This document shows positions 25,641-35,153 of a DNA stretch of 64,000 nucleotides, in pieces. Numbering within the stretch: the stretch's first letter is position 1; the number at the start of each line of letters is the position of its first letter. The DNA lies in contig NZ_CP011941.1 of assembly GCF_001040845.1 (NCBI RefSeq), positions 763,744 to 827,743 on the forward strand, in the 5' to 3' direction. The DNA is from Synechococcus sp. WH 8020. Its GTDB lineage: Bacteria; Cyanobacteriota; Cyanobacteriia; PCC-6307; Cyanobiaceae. The position numbers were made by a program, and so were the translations under genes. The notes under the pieces are model-generated. The model was given only the letters and a program-made list of their open reading frames with translations. It had not been told where the DNA came from and ran no database searches.

Positions 25641-27239
25641 TCAGCCTTTGCTGAAGCGCAGTGAGGCTGGACTATCCCAACTTCCCTGTGCCACGTATCC
25701 ACGATTGTTCCCCGTGAGATGACGCAGGATCCAGAAAATAGCCTCATCCGTGCCTGATCCAATGGCCTTTTGGATTTCCACGGCAGACCTGGACACTCCG
25801 TCGGACAGGACCTCTTCCACTTGCTTCTGCAAATTCAAGATGGCAGCAGCGGCTTTTTTGCCCGCTTCAACGCCTGGTTGGTGATAGGCATTCACATTCA
25901 CCAATTCTCCGTATAAACCAACGGCGCGTTCAAACAAGGCGATCAGCGCTCCGAGACGGCGCGCGTCAAAGCGACGCATGCTGATACTCAAGCTTTGACG
26001 TCCGCCTTCCGTGAGCGCTGATCGCGTGCCTTGCAGGAACCCATCAAGGAAGTCACCAGGGCGCTCCCCTTCGATCGAAGGGATATCTTCCACATCGCGC
26101 AGAACCTCGATGAAGGTCACGAAAAAATTGTCGATGCCGTCACGAAGTTGCTGGACGTACGCGTGTTGGTCGGTTGATCCCTTATTCCCATACACCGCAA
26201 TGCCCTGATGCACTTCCTTGCCATCACGATCAAGGCGTTTGCCGAGTGATTCCATCACCAGCTGTTGGAGATAACGACTGAAGACCTCGAGACGATCGCG
26301 GTAAGGGAGCACGACCATGTCGCGTTTGCCTTTGCCTTCACCCGCGGCATACCAGGCTGCTGCCATCAAGGCTGATGGATTGCGACGCACATCAGGACAG
26401 CGAGTGGCTTCATCCATTTGGGCAGCCCCCGCCAAGAACCCACGGATATCGCAACCGATCAATGCGCCAGGCAGTAAACCCACAGCACTCGTGATACTGG
26501 TGCGACCACCAATCCAGTCGAACATATCGAAACGCTGGAGCCAGTTCTCTTGTTCGGCTTGTTGATCGAGCTTGCTGCCTGCCATGGTGACAACCACTGC
26601 TTGCCCCGTCCAACTGCCTCCGAGAGCTTCAAGACGATGTCTTGCTTGTTCCATGCCGAGGTGGGGTTCAGGTGTCCCCCCCGACTTGCTGACCGTGATC
26701 ACCAACGTTGTACAAAGACGTTCTCCGAGGTCTGCAAGAACCCGGCTCATGCCATTGGGGTCAACGTTGTCGAAAAAGTGGAACGGAAGCCCTACTTGAT
26801 GGTCCTGAAGAGCGCGAACCATGAGGAGAGGTCCGAGGGCACTCCCTCCGATCCCGATCCAAAGAACATCCGTAAAGGGCTTTCCGTTGGGAGCCTGGAT
26901 GGATCCATCAAGAATCGACTTTCCAAATTCATCGATGGCGTCGATTTCAGCTGAGATGCTTGCCCCAACTCCTTGATCAGGCGCTAATTGCGGTTGACGT
27001 AACCAATAGTGCCCAACTTGACGTTGCTCATCTGCGTTGGCGATCGCACCTCCTTCTAAGTCCTCCATCGCCTTGAAAGCTTGGTCCAGGCGGGGGGTGA
27101 GAGTCTCGAGATCAGAACTGTTGAGATGCATCCGACTGACATCGAGCCAAAGGCCTAGATCGTCGTGATACCAAAGCAAATCGCAAAAGCGTTGCCACTG
27201 GGTCTGGCTATCGATGGCGCTGAAATCCGGGAAGCTCAT
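25641..27239 (-). CDS. pgi: Glucose-6-phosphate isomerase
   Basis: Interconverts glucose 6-phosphate and fructose 6-phosphate in glycolysis, gluconeogenesis and the pentose phosphate pathways. It is 532 residues. Sugar-isomerase segments are visible: GIGGSALGPLLMVRAL, VSKSGGTPEPHLGMEQ with the phosphate-binding SKSGGT, the DWIGGRTSITSAVGLL motif, EVHQGIAVYGNKGSTDQHAYVQQL, and the C-terminal AYHQPGVEAGKKAAAAI with its lysine. The start MSFPDFSAIDSQTQW is the only good one. It is divergent from the lysozyme-like gene. Confidence 0.95.
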   Translation of the reverse strand: MSFPDFSAIDSQTQWQRFCDLLWYHDDLGLWLDVSRMHLNSSDLETLTPRLDQAFKAMEDLEGGAIANADEQRQVGHYWLRQPQLAPDQGVGASISAEIDAIDEFGKSILDGSIQAPNGKPFTDVLWIGIGGSALGPLLMVRALQDHQVGLPFHFFDNVDPNGMSRVLADLGERLCTTLVITVSKSGGTPEPHLGMEQARHRLEALGGSWTGQAVVVTMAGSKLDQQAEQENWLQRFDMFDWIGGRTSITSAVGLLPGALIGCDIRGFLAGAAQMDEATRCPDVRRNPSALMAAAWYAAGEGKGKRDMVVLPYRDRLEVFSRYLQQLVMESLGKRLDRDGKEVHQGIAVYGNKGSTDQHAYVQQLRDGIDNFFVTFIEVLRDVEDIPSIEGERPGDFLDGFLQGTRSALTEGGRQSLSISMRRFDARRLGALIALFERAVGLYGELVNVNAYHQPGVEAGKKAAAAILNLQKQVEEVLSDGVSRSAVEIQKAIGSGTDEAIFWILRHLTGNNRGYVAQGSWDSPASLRFSKG

Positions 27240-27344
27240 CTCTTGCGGAGAACCTTCATCCCCGAACCTATCCGTGATTGTCCGAGATGCCCACGAATTG
27301 GAATATCGAGGTTATTCTCTCCACGGAAACGTGGAGTGTCTTTT

Positions 27345-28121
27345 GTGAGTCTTTTTGGACGTCAGGTTGTTGCCACAGCGGGAGTTCTGGGCTTGATCTG
27401 TTTGTCCGTAGCTCACCTTCGCAGCACCGCTCAACTGCCATTGATTGATGCTGAGATCCAGACGCAGCCGATCCAGGGAGATCCGAGTGTCTTCAGCCCA
27501 GAAGAGCTCTTAATGCTGCAGCGTCGGTTTGGTGTGCATGGGCCACAGACTCGACTCGCTCAGTTGTTCACCCGAGGGATGGATCAATTCCAGCCCTTGC
27601 GAACCCAAACAGTCAATCGACTTCAAGCACTAAAGCCAGTCATCAAAAGAGAATCGAGACGCTATCGGGTCAACCCGATGTTAGTGACAGCGATCTTGTT
27701 TGATGAAATCCAGCATTCGAAGCCCGGAGAAGATCTGCCATTTGTTGTGCACTCAGGTTTTGTGTCAACGCACGGGCCTGCTCAGCTTGGAATTAGTGAG
27801 TTAATTCATCAAGGTCGTCTTCCGTTGAATCCATCAAAAACTGAAATCGCTGAAGCCAGAAATCTGTTGATGAATTCTGAAGCCAATGTTGAATTACTTG
27901 CGGCAAAAATAGCTCGGCTCAAGAAAGAATTGGGACTGGCTCCCGATCAAGTCCTAATAGCGAGTCGTTCATATGTTGATGCTAAGGCGATCGCAACACT
28001 GGCTTACCTTCACAACGGAAAACTTGATTATCCCAGGCGAGTGTTGCGCTACATGCAAGATACTGAGTTGCATGGCTTGATCTTTTCAGAGTCTCGCTCC
28101 ACCAATCAACTATTGATTTAA
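27345..28121 (+). CDS. Exported lysozyme-like (transglycosylase-fold) protein
   Basis: A 258-residue protein with an N-terminal export signal (FGRQVVATAGVLGLICLSVAHL). The second half resembles the lytic transglycosylase/lysozyme-like fold: IKRESRRYRVNPMLVTAIL puts a glutamate before a short helix, as at the catalytic Glu, and the motif HGPAQLGISEL recalls the conserved Gly-Pro-x-Gln-Leu-Gly of that fold. Peptidoglycan cleavage is therefore likely but the enzyme type is uncertain. The GTG start at 27345 has GGAG seven bases upstream; the frame is open further upstream, but that part overlaps pgi. It is convergent with the amidase gene, 58 bases apart. Confidence 0.75.
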   Translation: MSLFGRQVVATAGVLGLICLSVAHLRSTAQLPLIDAEIQTQPIQGDPSVFSPEELLMLQRRFGVHGPQTRLAQLFTRGMDQFQPLRTQTVNRLQALKPVIKRESRRYRVNPMLVTAILFDEIQHSKPGEDLPFVVHSGFVSTHGPAQLGISELIHQGRLPLNPSKTEIAEARNLLMNSEANVELLAAKIARLKKELGLAPDQVLIASRSYVDAKAIATLAYLHNGKLDYPRRVLRYMQDTELHGLIFSESRSTNQLLI

Positions 28122-28179
28122 GGATTGACCTCATTAAGTAAATAGGCTCTTGATGAACTAAGAATTCTGTCCTGAGTCG

Positions 28180-29100
28180 TCAGGGACAAAGAACTTGTAA
28201 TGCGGCTAAACGTGTTTGAAGTTGATCCCAATCAAAACTTCTTGGGTCACCCCGCTCTCCACCAAGATCAACGTGCCTGTGGGTCGTAATCGCCGCTGGA
28301 GTAAATCCAAAACGATCGATCCAGTCTTTTAGTACAAGCGCTAATGAATCATATTGTTCACGTGAGTATCCGCTATGGGTTGATCTGCTATTACCGCCAT
28401 CTTGAGGTGTTTCCAGGCTTAGGTGAAGGGCAAAATTATTGACTGAGCCCCTTATTTTTGGATTGGTGACGGCCCACTCACCAAGAAAAGCCGAATAGCC
28501 CGCTCCATAGGCGCGCTTGAGTGGATCCACAAGGTCAACGATCTTCCCATCGAGACCAATCACTGTGTGATAACTCACTTGATCTGCATCTCTGGGATGG
28601 GGAGTCATAAAGGTATTCACAGCTGATTGAAGCGAGTACACCGTTTCATGGAGTACAACGACGCGCGGATCAGGATTGAGAGTTGCTCCCCAGGGATTAA
28701 TCCTGAAGCGTTCTCCAAAATTGGTAGGATCTGTAGCTACGGATACTCTCCGTTGCTTGAGTGTGCGTTGTTGAGCAACTAGCCGATGTTTGACCTTCTC
28801 GTCAAAGCCTGAACATTGCTTGGCAAGAGGTGAAGACCAGGAGATCGCCCTTGGGGGTTGCGGTTGTCCGGATGGCTCAACTTGTTGACGTTCTCGCTTC
28901 GTCTCGCTGCCCACTTCATCAAGAAGATCGAGGAGAGATGGACTGCTCGCTTTAAGCGCACCACTTTGGTCATTGCTTAACCAGGCCAGAGCACCAATAC
29001 CAAGAACCAGAGTTCCACTACAGAGAATCAGAGTCGCACCACGATGGGATAGGTGAGACTGCACTCGCTTCCAGATTTCAGTTACACGATAGAAAACCAT
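28180..29100 (-). CDS. N-acetylmuramoyl-L-alanine amidase, Amidase_2/AmpD-like
   Basis: Zinc amidase that cleaves the bond between N-acetylmuramic acid and L-alanine in peptidoglycan. It is 306 residues with a membrane segment near the N terminus (LILCSGTLVLGIGALAWL, about 23-41). The catalytic domain spans roughly 120-300: the first zinc ligand is in VVVLHETVYSLQSAV, SYHTVIGLDGKIVDLV follows, and the second ligand set is ITTHRHVDLGGERGDPRSFDW. The C-terminal half is closest to PGRP/AmpD enzymes. Its start overlaps the end of the M61 peptidase gene by 19 bases. Confidence 0.88.
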   Translation of the reverse strand: MVFYRVTEIWKRVQSHLSHRGATLILCSGTLVLGIGALAWLSNDQSGALKASSPSLLDLLDEVGSETKRERQQVEPSGQPQPPRAISWSSPLAKQCSGFDEKVKHRLVAQQRTLKQRRVSVATDPTNFGERFRINPWGATLNPDPRVVVLHETVYSLQSAVNTFMTPHPRDADQVSYHTVIGLDGKIVDLVDPLKRAYGAGYSAFLGEWAVTNPKIRGSVNNFALHLSLETPQDGGNSRSTHSGYSREQYDSLALVLKDWIDRFGFTPAAITTHRHVDLGGERGDPRSFDWDQLQTRLAALQVLCP

Positions 29101-30779
29101 CGATCACGTAATTCTTTTTGTGATGACGATGCACCAGCGTCCCAGGTGATCTCCCAGCGCTCAACAATTGGATCCTTTTTCTTCAGGATTGTCGTGCTGA
29201 GACGCCCGCGACGTGCATAAAGCACTGGAATGTGTTCGGGACCTTGAAGGAGTGCTTGCCAATGCTCAAGACCTCTGATACGCCAATCATGAGCTCCGAC
29301 GATCTCGTCTCCTGGTACGAGACCTGCTTGTTCGCCAGGACTGTCAGGGCGCACTTTATTGATCAACAAACGATCGTTTTGCTTAGACAATTGCATCCCA
29401 ACGTCTGCATGCTTCGAGTGAATCGGAACGGCAATCAAACCGAGGGAATTCAGGCAGTCATGAATTGGAGCGTCAATCGTTGTTTCAAGCCAGGTTGGTA
29501 AAACCTCGGCTAGTGACTTGTTGTGATCAGCTACGACCTGGATTAAATCTTTTGGTTCATACCCCTTGCCATAACGCCCTAAGCGAAGCCAAAGATCTCT
29601 CACAACAGAGGACAGAGCCGAACCAGATTGTCTTAGCTGTACATCAAGGCAAAATGAGACAACAGTTCCAAGTCGGTAGTAACTGATTTGGGCAACAGAA
29701 TTGGCAGGTGTTTGCTTATAAAGCCTTAGCCATGCTTCTCTTGAGCTATCAGCCAATGATTGAATCCTGCATCCGGGATTTAGGAGTACATGAGAGATGT
29801 CTTTCCCTAAATCCTCAAGCAACGTTTGACGATCAGATTTTGACGCTAAAAGCGTCAGGGTTAGATCAAAATAGCTGGTAATTCCTTCTGCAAACCAAAG
29901 CCCATCGCTAATCTCAGCCCTATCGTATCGATAGGGAACATAGGCACCAGGCCGAAGCCTTCGCACATTCCATTGGTGAAAGTATTCATGGCCAATCAAC
30001 TGCAGAAGCTGTCGATAGCCATCCTTTTTTGTCAGTGCATCCCATGAAAATTGAAGCACTGAGGAATGATCATGTTCTAAACCGCCATACCCTTGATCTA
30101 GTAGTTGAATCACTAATTGATAACGATTTCCAGCCGGTGGAGGGGTGCCCATCAAGGTGCAAGCTGCAGTGCAGACGGCTTCGATATCGGCTTGAAAGGT
30201 GGGAGGCCAACCCATCGGTGGCACGCCAATCGTCAACAATTCATGCTGATGCCCACAAACTGCAAAGGGACGTGAGTGAAAAGGACCGGCGTGGACGGGT
30301 GCATCGACGAGATGGTCGAAATCTTTAGCTTCATACCCAGCGTCAACCTGTGGCAGGGGCAGATGTCCCAACCAACCGTCTGGCAACAACAGCCGGAGGT
30401 GATGCGGATTCCAGCGTTCTCCATCAATCAGCATGACCACTGCGGGAAGGCACAGGGATGCGAAATCTGGATCCAAATGATTGGTGCGGACCGTGAGCTG
30501 ACGTGCTTCCAGCGTGTAGGTCAAGCAAACGGGATCGAGACTGACTAGTTCCGCGGTCCAGCACGATGGTGCTACACGCTTGGTGCTAACAGCCAGACCT
30601 GCTTGCTCAAACTGAAGACTGTGAAGATGCTGTGCGTGGTCTCGAACCGTGTAGGACCCAGGAGTCCATATGGGCATCAGCCATGATTGCTGAAGGACAC
30701 GAGGTGTCCACTCGAGTTTCACTTTGAGTTGCTGACTTGCAGGCTCACAGAGATCGATCGAAATCCTGACGCGATCCAT
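29082..30779 (-). CDS. M61-family peptidase with a C-terminal PDZ domain
   Basis: Zinc aminopeptidase of the glycyl-aminopeptidase family, 565 residues. The metal motif is IGHEYFHQWNVRRLRPG (HExxH), with the third ligand in GLWFAEGITSYFDL. The first 170 residues form the beta-rich N-terminal domain. A PDZ domain lies near 470-550 (LLINKVRPDSPGEQAGLVPGDEIV). No signal peptide is seen, so it appears cytosolic. The ATG overlaps the ycf35 stop by one base (TGATG), and the 3' end overlaps the amidase start by 19 bases, indicating one transcript. Confidence 0.92.
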   Translation of the reverse strand: MDRVRISIDLCEPASQQLKVKLEWTPRVLQQSWLMPIWTPGSYTVRDHAQHLHSLQFEQAGLAVSTKRVAPSCWTAELVSLDPVCLTYTLEARQLTVRTNHLDPDFASLCLPAVVMLIDGERWNPHHLRLLLPDGWLGHLPLPQVDAGYEAKDFDHLVDAPVHAGPFHSRPFAVCGHQHELLTIGVPPMGWPPTFQADIEAVCTAACTLMGTPPPAGNRYQLVIQLLDQGYGGLEHDHSSVLQFSWDALTKKDGYRQLLQLIGHEYFHQWNVRRLRPGAYVPYRYDRAEISDGLWFAEGITSYFDLTLTLLASKSDRQTLLEDLGKDISHVLLNPGCRIQSLADSSREAWLRLYKQTPANSVAQISYYRLGTVVSFCLDVQLRQSGSALSSVVRDLWLRLGRYGKGYEPKDLIQVVADHNKSLAEVLPTWLETTIDAPIHDCLNSLGLIAVPIHSKHADVGMQLSKQNDRLLINKVRPDSPGEQAGLVPGDEIVGAHDWRIRGLEHWQALLQGPEHIPVLYARRGRLSTTILKKKDPIVERWEITWDAGASSSQKELRDRWFSIV

Positions 30780-31150
30780 CAGGACATGGCTCGCTCAGCT
30801 CCCTGTTGCTCTGTTGTTGTGAGGGAAGGAGTAAAGGTGGCCCCGTCTGCCGAGCGCAGCGCTGACCTCAGGGCGTAGGCCCGCAAAATAGTTTTGAGAT
30901 GGGTTTGATGTCCTGCGGAATCGTTGGTTTGACCAAGATCCAGCATCAACGCCAACGATCCATCGTCATCACGCCTCCAGCCCATTTGTAGCCCGCTGCG
31001 ATTTGTGGCAACCAACTCAGCTGAATAAATATCCTGCCCAAATGCTTTGATCAGGCCTGGACGCTGTACAAGATAGTTTTCTGCCAACAGAGTTTCCTCA
31101 AGAAGCTCGAGGTCGGTGATGACGGTTGGCAGGATAGTCAGATGGGACAT
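30779..31150 (-). CDS. ycf35: Ycf35/DUF1257 family protein
   Basis: A 123-residue protein of the DUF1257 family, known as Ycf35 in red-algal chloroplast genomes. The start is MSHLTILPTVITDLELLEETL, followed by the characteristic QRPGLIKAFGQDIYSAELV, and GSLALMLDLGQTND. The molecular role is unknown. The frame is open upstream to 31186, but the family starts at MSHLT, and the longer form would cover the purN start. It is the first gene of the run with the M61 peptidase and amidase and divergent from purN with almost no spacer. Confidence 0.88.
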   Translation of the reverse strand: MSHLTILPTVITDLELLEETLLAENYLVQRPGLIKAFGQDIYSAELVATNRSGLQMGWRRDDDGSLALMLDLGQTNDSAGHQTHLKTILRAYALRSALRSADGATFTPSLTTTEQQGAERAMS

Positions 31151-31156
31151 GAGCAC

Positions 31157-31870
31157 ATGATGCCCGCGCACTCGAACCTTAGCCACTGTGTTGATGATTC
31201 ACTCGATTCAGGTCTCGCGCTCATCTCCCCATTGATTCAGACGTGGCCACAGTTCGAGCCACGTCTGCGTCTCGGTGTGATGGCCTCTGGCAATGGAAGT
31301 AATTTCGAGGCGATTCAAGACTCGATTTCTGCCAAAGCGCTGCATGCCGACATTCACCTCTTAGTGGTCAACAACCAGGGTTGTGGTGCAGAACAGAGAG
31401 CACAACGTCTCAATATTCCTTGCCAATTATTGGATCATCGTCAGTTTGAGACGAGAGAAAGTCTTGATCACGCTCTTGTTCAATCGTTTCTTGATGCTGA
31501 TGTGGAGCTGATCGTGATGGCTGGCTGGATGAGGATTGTGACTCCAGTGTTGATTCAAGCCTTTCCAAACAGATTGCTCAATATCCACCCATCCCTCCTG
31601 CCCAGCTTCAAAGGTCTCGATGCGGTTGGACAAGCTCTACAAGCGTCGGTACGGATCAGTGGTTGCACTGCTCATCTAGTAAGGGCTGATGTGGATACCG
31701 GACCGGTCATTGCCCAAGCGGCTGTTCCAGTCCTTGAGGACGACACGCGAACGTCCTTGGCTATACGAATTCAATCTCAGGAACATCGCATTTTGCCCTG
31801 GGCAATCGCTCTTGCAGGATTGAAGTGGCGCCAGACCGTGGAGCCCCTGACCAGCACAGGTCAGGGGTAG
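31157..31870 (+). CDS. purN: Phosphoribosylglycinamide formyltransferase
   Basis: Transfers a formyl group from 10-formyl-THF to GAR in purine synthesis. It has 237 residues with the start used here. Family motifs are RLRLGVMASGNGSNFEA (phosphate-binding loop), VMAGWMRIVTPVLIQAF, the IHPSLLPSFKGLDA segment, and GCTAHLVRADVDTGPVI. About 30 N-terminal residues precede the usual start of the fold. Several ATG codons lie at 31142-31160; the first would overlap the divergent ycf35 start, so 31157 is used, with low certainty. The end overlaps argC by 10 bases. Confidence 0.92.
   Translation: MMPAHSNLSHCVDDSLDSGLALISPLIQTWPQFEPRLRLGVMASGNGSNFEAIQDSISAKALHADIHLLVVNNQGCGAEQRAQRLNIPCQLLDHRQFETRESLDHALVQSFLDADVELIVMAGWMRIVTPVLIQAFPNRLLNIHPSLLPSFKGLDAVGQALQASVRISGCTAHLVRADVDTGPVIAQAAVPVLEDDTRTSLAIRIQSQEHRILPWAIALAGLKWRQTVEPLTSTGQG
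31844..31867. terminator. Hairpin inside the purN/argC convergent overlap
   Basis: CCCCTGACC and GGTCAGGGG form a perfect 9-base stem with a 6-base loop at the shared end of purN and argC, lying in the coding sequence of both. No T-run follows on either strand. It probably ends or stabilises one or both transcripts, inferred from position and symmetry only. Confidence 0.5.
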
Positions 31871-32925
31871 AACGGAGCTAGCGGTAAACCTGTTTCACCT
31901 GGCAGGCCTGCCATGAGGTTCAGGCATTGAAAAGCCTGTGCGGCCTGTCCTTTCATCAAGTTGTCCACAGCGCTCATCAAGACAAGCCGTCCGGTCCGGT
32001 TGTCGACTTGCACCGATAAAAAAGCCCGGTTGGTGTGTTTAGCCCATTTCGTTGCTGGGTAGGTGCCAACAGGCAACACCGTGACACACGTGTGATGGCG
32101 GTAGAAACTATCAAGAACAGTGGTGCAGTCTTCGGCTGTTAGTCCGGGGTCGCGCAATCTGGCGTACACCGTTGACAGCAGCCCTCGCACCATGGGAACG
32201 AGATGTGGTGTGAACTGCAACTGGATGCCACATCCGGCAACCTCACTGGCCATCTGCTCAATTTCTGACGTGTGGCGATGGCCTACAACGCCGTAAGGAC
32301 AGATCGATTCAGAGGCCTCCGCTAACAGAAGATGTTCTTTAGCAGCACGTCCGCCACCGGATGTGCCCGTCTTTGCATCGATGATCACACCGTCTTGTTC
32401 GATCAATCCTTGCTTGAGGAATGGCAACAAAGGCAGCAAGCTCGCGGTGGGAAAACAGCCAGGGGCCGCAACCAATCGTGCAGTTGCAATGGCCGATGCA
32501 TTCCATTCAGGTAACCCGTAGACGGCTTCAAGACACAGGTCAGCATCCCTGCGCTTGCAAGAGAGAGCCTCCTGGGCGTAGACCCTCGCCCACTGATCGA
32601 GCGAGCGGTAGCGGTAATCAGCGGAGAGATCCACGACTCGAACACCACGTTCCAGAAGTTCAGGAACCATTCCGCTCGCCAATCCATTGGGAAGGCTGAG
32701 CAAAGCCAAATCAGCGCACTCGGCAATTCTGCTGGGGTCAGGACTCTCCACAACGGGATCATCCGGTAGCGACAAAAAGGGGCAGAGCTCACTCCAACGC
32801 TTGCCAGCACTGCGTTCTCCGCCGAGCAAGCTGATCTCAAATTCGGGATGGGACTGCAACAGCCTCAGGCTTTGCAAGCCCCCATAACCGGATGCACCGA
32901 TAACCGCAACTCGTTTGATCGCCAT
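31861..32925 (-). CDS. argC: N-acetyl-gamma-glutamyl-phosphate reductase
   Basis: NADPH-dependent reductase for the third step of arginine synthesis, 354 residues. The N-terminal Rossmann loop is VAVIGASGYGGLQSLRLL; the catalytic cysteine is in LVAAPGCFPTASLLPLLPF; the sugar-acid site is covered by GTSGGGRAAKEH and the C-terminal RFLSVQVDNRTGRL. Length and motifs are normal. Start MAIKRVAVIGASGYGG is the only sensible one. It is divergent from ribBA across 101 bases. Confidence 0.95.
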   Translation of the reverse strand: MAIKRVAVIGASGYGGLQSLRLLQSHPEFEISLLGGERSAGKRWSELCPFLSLPDDPVVESPDPSRIAECADLALLSLPNGLASGMVPELLERGVRVVDLSADYRYRSLDQWARVYAQEALSCKRRDADLCLEAVYGLPEWNASAIATARLVAAPGCFPTASLLPLLPFLKQGLIEQDGVIIDAKTGTSGGGRAAKEHLLLAEASESICPYGVVGHRHTSEIEQMASEVAGCGIQLQFTPHLVPMVRGLLSTVYARLRDPGLTAEDCTTVLDSFYRHHTCVTVLPVGTYPATKWAKHTNRAFLSVQVDNRTGRLVLMSAVDNLMKGQAAQAFQCLNLMAGLPGETGLPLAPFYP

Positions 32926-33026
32926 GAACTGAGCGGAATGATCGGCTGATCGTACTGGCGTCGATCATGATGAGAGCTTGTTGGATACCTAGAACGCTGA
33001 GCCATTCAGCCGTAGCTTCCGAGGGC

Positions 33027-34637
33027 ATGGATCCGAACTTTGACTCCATCCCCGATGCCCTCAACGCCATCCGGAATGGCGAGTGCGTTGTTGTTGTCGA
33101 TGATGAACGCCGTGAAAACGAAGGAGATTTGATTTGCGCTTCGCAATTCGCGACGCCAGAGCAGATCAATTTCATGGCCAAAGAGGCTCGCGGTTTGATC
33201 TGTCTTGCCATCGAAGGAGATCGTCTCGATGCTCTTGACCTCCCCTTGATGGTTGATCGCAACACCGATGAAAATCAAACGGCGTTCACGGTGAGTATTG
33301 ATGCCGGCCCTGAGCACGGTGTCTCGACCGGAATTTCAGCTGAAGATCGCTCTCGCACGATTCAGGTTGTGCTTCAGGCCGATGCCAAGCCTTCTGATCT
33401 AAGGCGTCCAGGGCACGTGTTTCCGTTGAGGGCCCGTTCTGGAGGTGTGCTTAAACGTGCTGGACATACGGAGGCTGCGGTTGATCTCGCTCAGCTCGCA
33501 GGGCTGATCCCATCAGGAGTCATTTGTGAAATTCAGAACTCCGATGGCTCGATGGCTCGTCTTCCAGAACTTCAGATTTACGCCAAACAATTTGGCTTGA
33601 GGCTGATCAGCATTGCTGACCTCATCAGCTATCGGCTTCAGAACGAACGCTTTGTTCGTCGTCATGCACAGTGTGTGATGCCCAGTCAGTTTGGACAGTT
33701 CCAGGCGGTTGGATTTCGCAATGAACTGGACAACAGTGAGCATGTTGCTCTGGTGAAAGGTGTCCCTGGGCAATTGCAGGAACCTGTGTTGGTTCGGATG
33801 CATTCAGAGTGCCTGACTGGGGACGCCTTTGGTTCTCTTCGCTGTGACTGTGGTCCACAACTGGAGGCCGCCCTGTCGCAAATCGAGCAAGAAGGAGAAG
33901 GCGTTGTTGTTTATTTGAAGCAAGAAGGTCGTGGCATTGGCCTGATCAATAAGTTGAAGGCCTATAGCCTTCAAGATGGAGGTCTAGACACCGTGGAAGC
34001 GAATGAGAAGTTGGGATTTGGAGCAGATCTACGAAATTACGGAGTGGGAGCACAGATCCTTAGTGATCTTGGAATTCATCGCCTAAGGCTACTCACCAAT
34101 AATCCTCGCAAAATTGCAGGACTCGGTGGATATGGTCTGGAAGTTGTGAGTCGAGTCCCGCTGATCATCAATCCAGGAGATCATAATGCCAATTATTTGG
34201 CCACAAAACGGGATAAATTAGGTCATCTATTTAATGCCAATAGTGCAGCTGATGTCGTTACTCTTGCCTGGGATTGCGGTGAAGATTTGATCGCTAAACT
34301 TCCAGATCTTCTTAAAAGGGCAGAAGAATCAGCGTCGAAATTAAGTCTTACCCTGCAACCAGAACAAACACCACGGCTCCTTGCTCTTTGGGAACGTCCG
34401 CAATTTGTTTGGACTGTTTCAGGTGATCTCACCGCAATTGAGTTGTTCCTCAAAACGTTGGCCTCTTGGACAGAAACAAAAAGACTCGGTTTCTTGAAAA
34501 CGGCGAAAGCAGAACAACGTCTTCACCCTTCATTACAACTTAATCGTGAAGAAATGGACCTTTCATTATTATTGGATAATACAAAAAATGGCTGGTCAGG
34601 ACATTCTGACCAGCCAATCTTAATTCACTGGTCCTAA
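33027..34637 (+). CDS. ribBA: Bifunctional RibBA: DHBP synthase and GTP cyclohydrolase II
   Basis: Starts riboflavin synthesis by two reactions. The N-terminal RibB domain (about 1-205) has [17 protein letters not shown] and [17 protein letters not shown]; the RibA domain (about 210-400) has the zinc cysteines in [18 protein letters not shown] and the loop [14 protein letters not shown]. It has 536 residues, with about 115 extra residues after the RibA core (from about 420) that are not catalytic in the usual enzyme. The start at 33027 has GAGGG upstream; the frame is open earlier. The 3' end holds a hairpin that seems to be the ppiB terminator. Confidence 0.93.
   Translation: MDPNFDSIPDALNAIRNGECVVVVDDERRENEGDLICASQFATPEQINFMAKEARGLICLAIEGDRLDALDLPLMVDRNTDENQTAFTVSIDAGPEHGVSTGISAEDRSRTIQVVLQADAKPSDLRRPGHVFPLRARSGGVLKRAGHTEAAVDLAQLAGLIPSGVICEIQNSDGSMARLPELQIYAKQFGLRLISIADLISYRLQNERFVRRHAQCVMPSQFGQFQAVGFRNELDNSEHVALVKGVPGQLQEPVLVRMHSECLTGDAFGSLRCDCGPQLEAALSQIEQEGEGVVVYLKQEGRGIGLINKLKAYSLQDGGLDTVEANEKLGFGADLRNYGVGAQILSDLGIHRLRLLTNNPRKIAGLGGYGLEVVSRVPLIINPGDHNANYLATKRDKLGHLFNANSAADVVTLAWDCGEDLIAKLPDLLKRAEESASKLSLTLQPEQTPRLLALWERPQFVWTVSGDLTAIELFLKTLASWTETKRLGFLKTAKAEQRLHPSLQLNREEMDLSLLLDNTKNGWSGHSDQPILIHWS
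34583..34615 (-). terminator. Intrinsic terminator of ppiB, placed inside the end of ribBA
   Basis: On the minus strand, GGCTGGTCAG and CTGACCAGCC form a perfect 10-base stem with a 6-base loop, followed at once by a run of six T. It lies 27 bases after the ppiB stop and inside the last codons of the convergent ribBA. This is a clear rho-independent terminator by sequence. Confidence 0.85.
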
Positions 34638-34641
34638 CGCA

Positions 34642-35067
34642 TCAGTCGGTGACCGTCACACTTTCAATGCGGCTGCCATTTTTCAAGGCGAGAACCACAT
34701 CCATGTCACCGGTTTGCCCAAATACGGTGTGCACACCATCAAGGTGGGGCTGAGCTTCGTGAACAATGAAAAATTGGCTTCCACCGGTGTTGGGACCGGC
34801 GTGGGCCATGGAAAGAATCCCTGGGGCATGCTTCCGGTTGTTGATTTCGCAATCAATGGTGTAGCCAGGACCGCCTGTTCCAGGCATTCCCTTGGCTCCT
34901 TCACGGCTGTTGGGGCATCCACCCTGAGCCATAAAACCATTGATGACGCGATGAAAGGCAAGACCGTCGTAAAAGCCTTCGCGCGCCAGCTTCACAAAAT
35001 TGGCGACGGTGTTCGGCGCATCTTGATCGAACATTTCCAGCTTGATCTGGCCGGCATCCGTTTTCAT
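34642..35067 (-). CDS. ppiB: Peptidyl-prolyl cis-trans isomerase, cyclophilin type
   Basis: Cytosolic cyclophilin of about 141 residues that catalyses proline isomerisation. Family segments are [21 protein letters not shown] and [16 protein letters not shown], then [22 protein letters not shown] with the active-site GSQFFI, and [11 protein letters not shown]. The start [12 protein letters not shown] is chosen by homology; the frame is open another 22 codons upstream. Its upstream region overlaps the mtnP promoter side (mtnP starts at 35154). Confidence 0.9.
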   Translation of the reverse strand: MKTDAGQIKLEMFDQDAPNTVANFVKLAREGFYDGLAFHRVINGFMAQGGCPNSREGAKGMPGTGGPGYTIDCEINNRKHAPGILSMAHAGPNTGGSQFFIVHEAQPHLDGVHTVFGQTGDMDVVLALKNGSRIESVTVTD

Positions 35068-35153
35068 CAGGACTGTCGTCAAGGCACCAAAAGCAAAAAC
35101 CAATCTTAGGCAAGCGGGCAAGATGAGTGTCAAAGTGCGCCCTTTTTAAAAGA

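Noticed and set aside
25630-25672. Strong terminator between leuS and pgi
   Set aside because: A CAGCCT/AGGCTG pair exists near the stops, but the interior does not pair well and there is no T-run.
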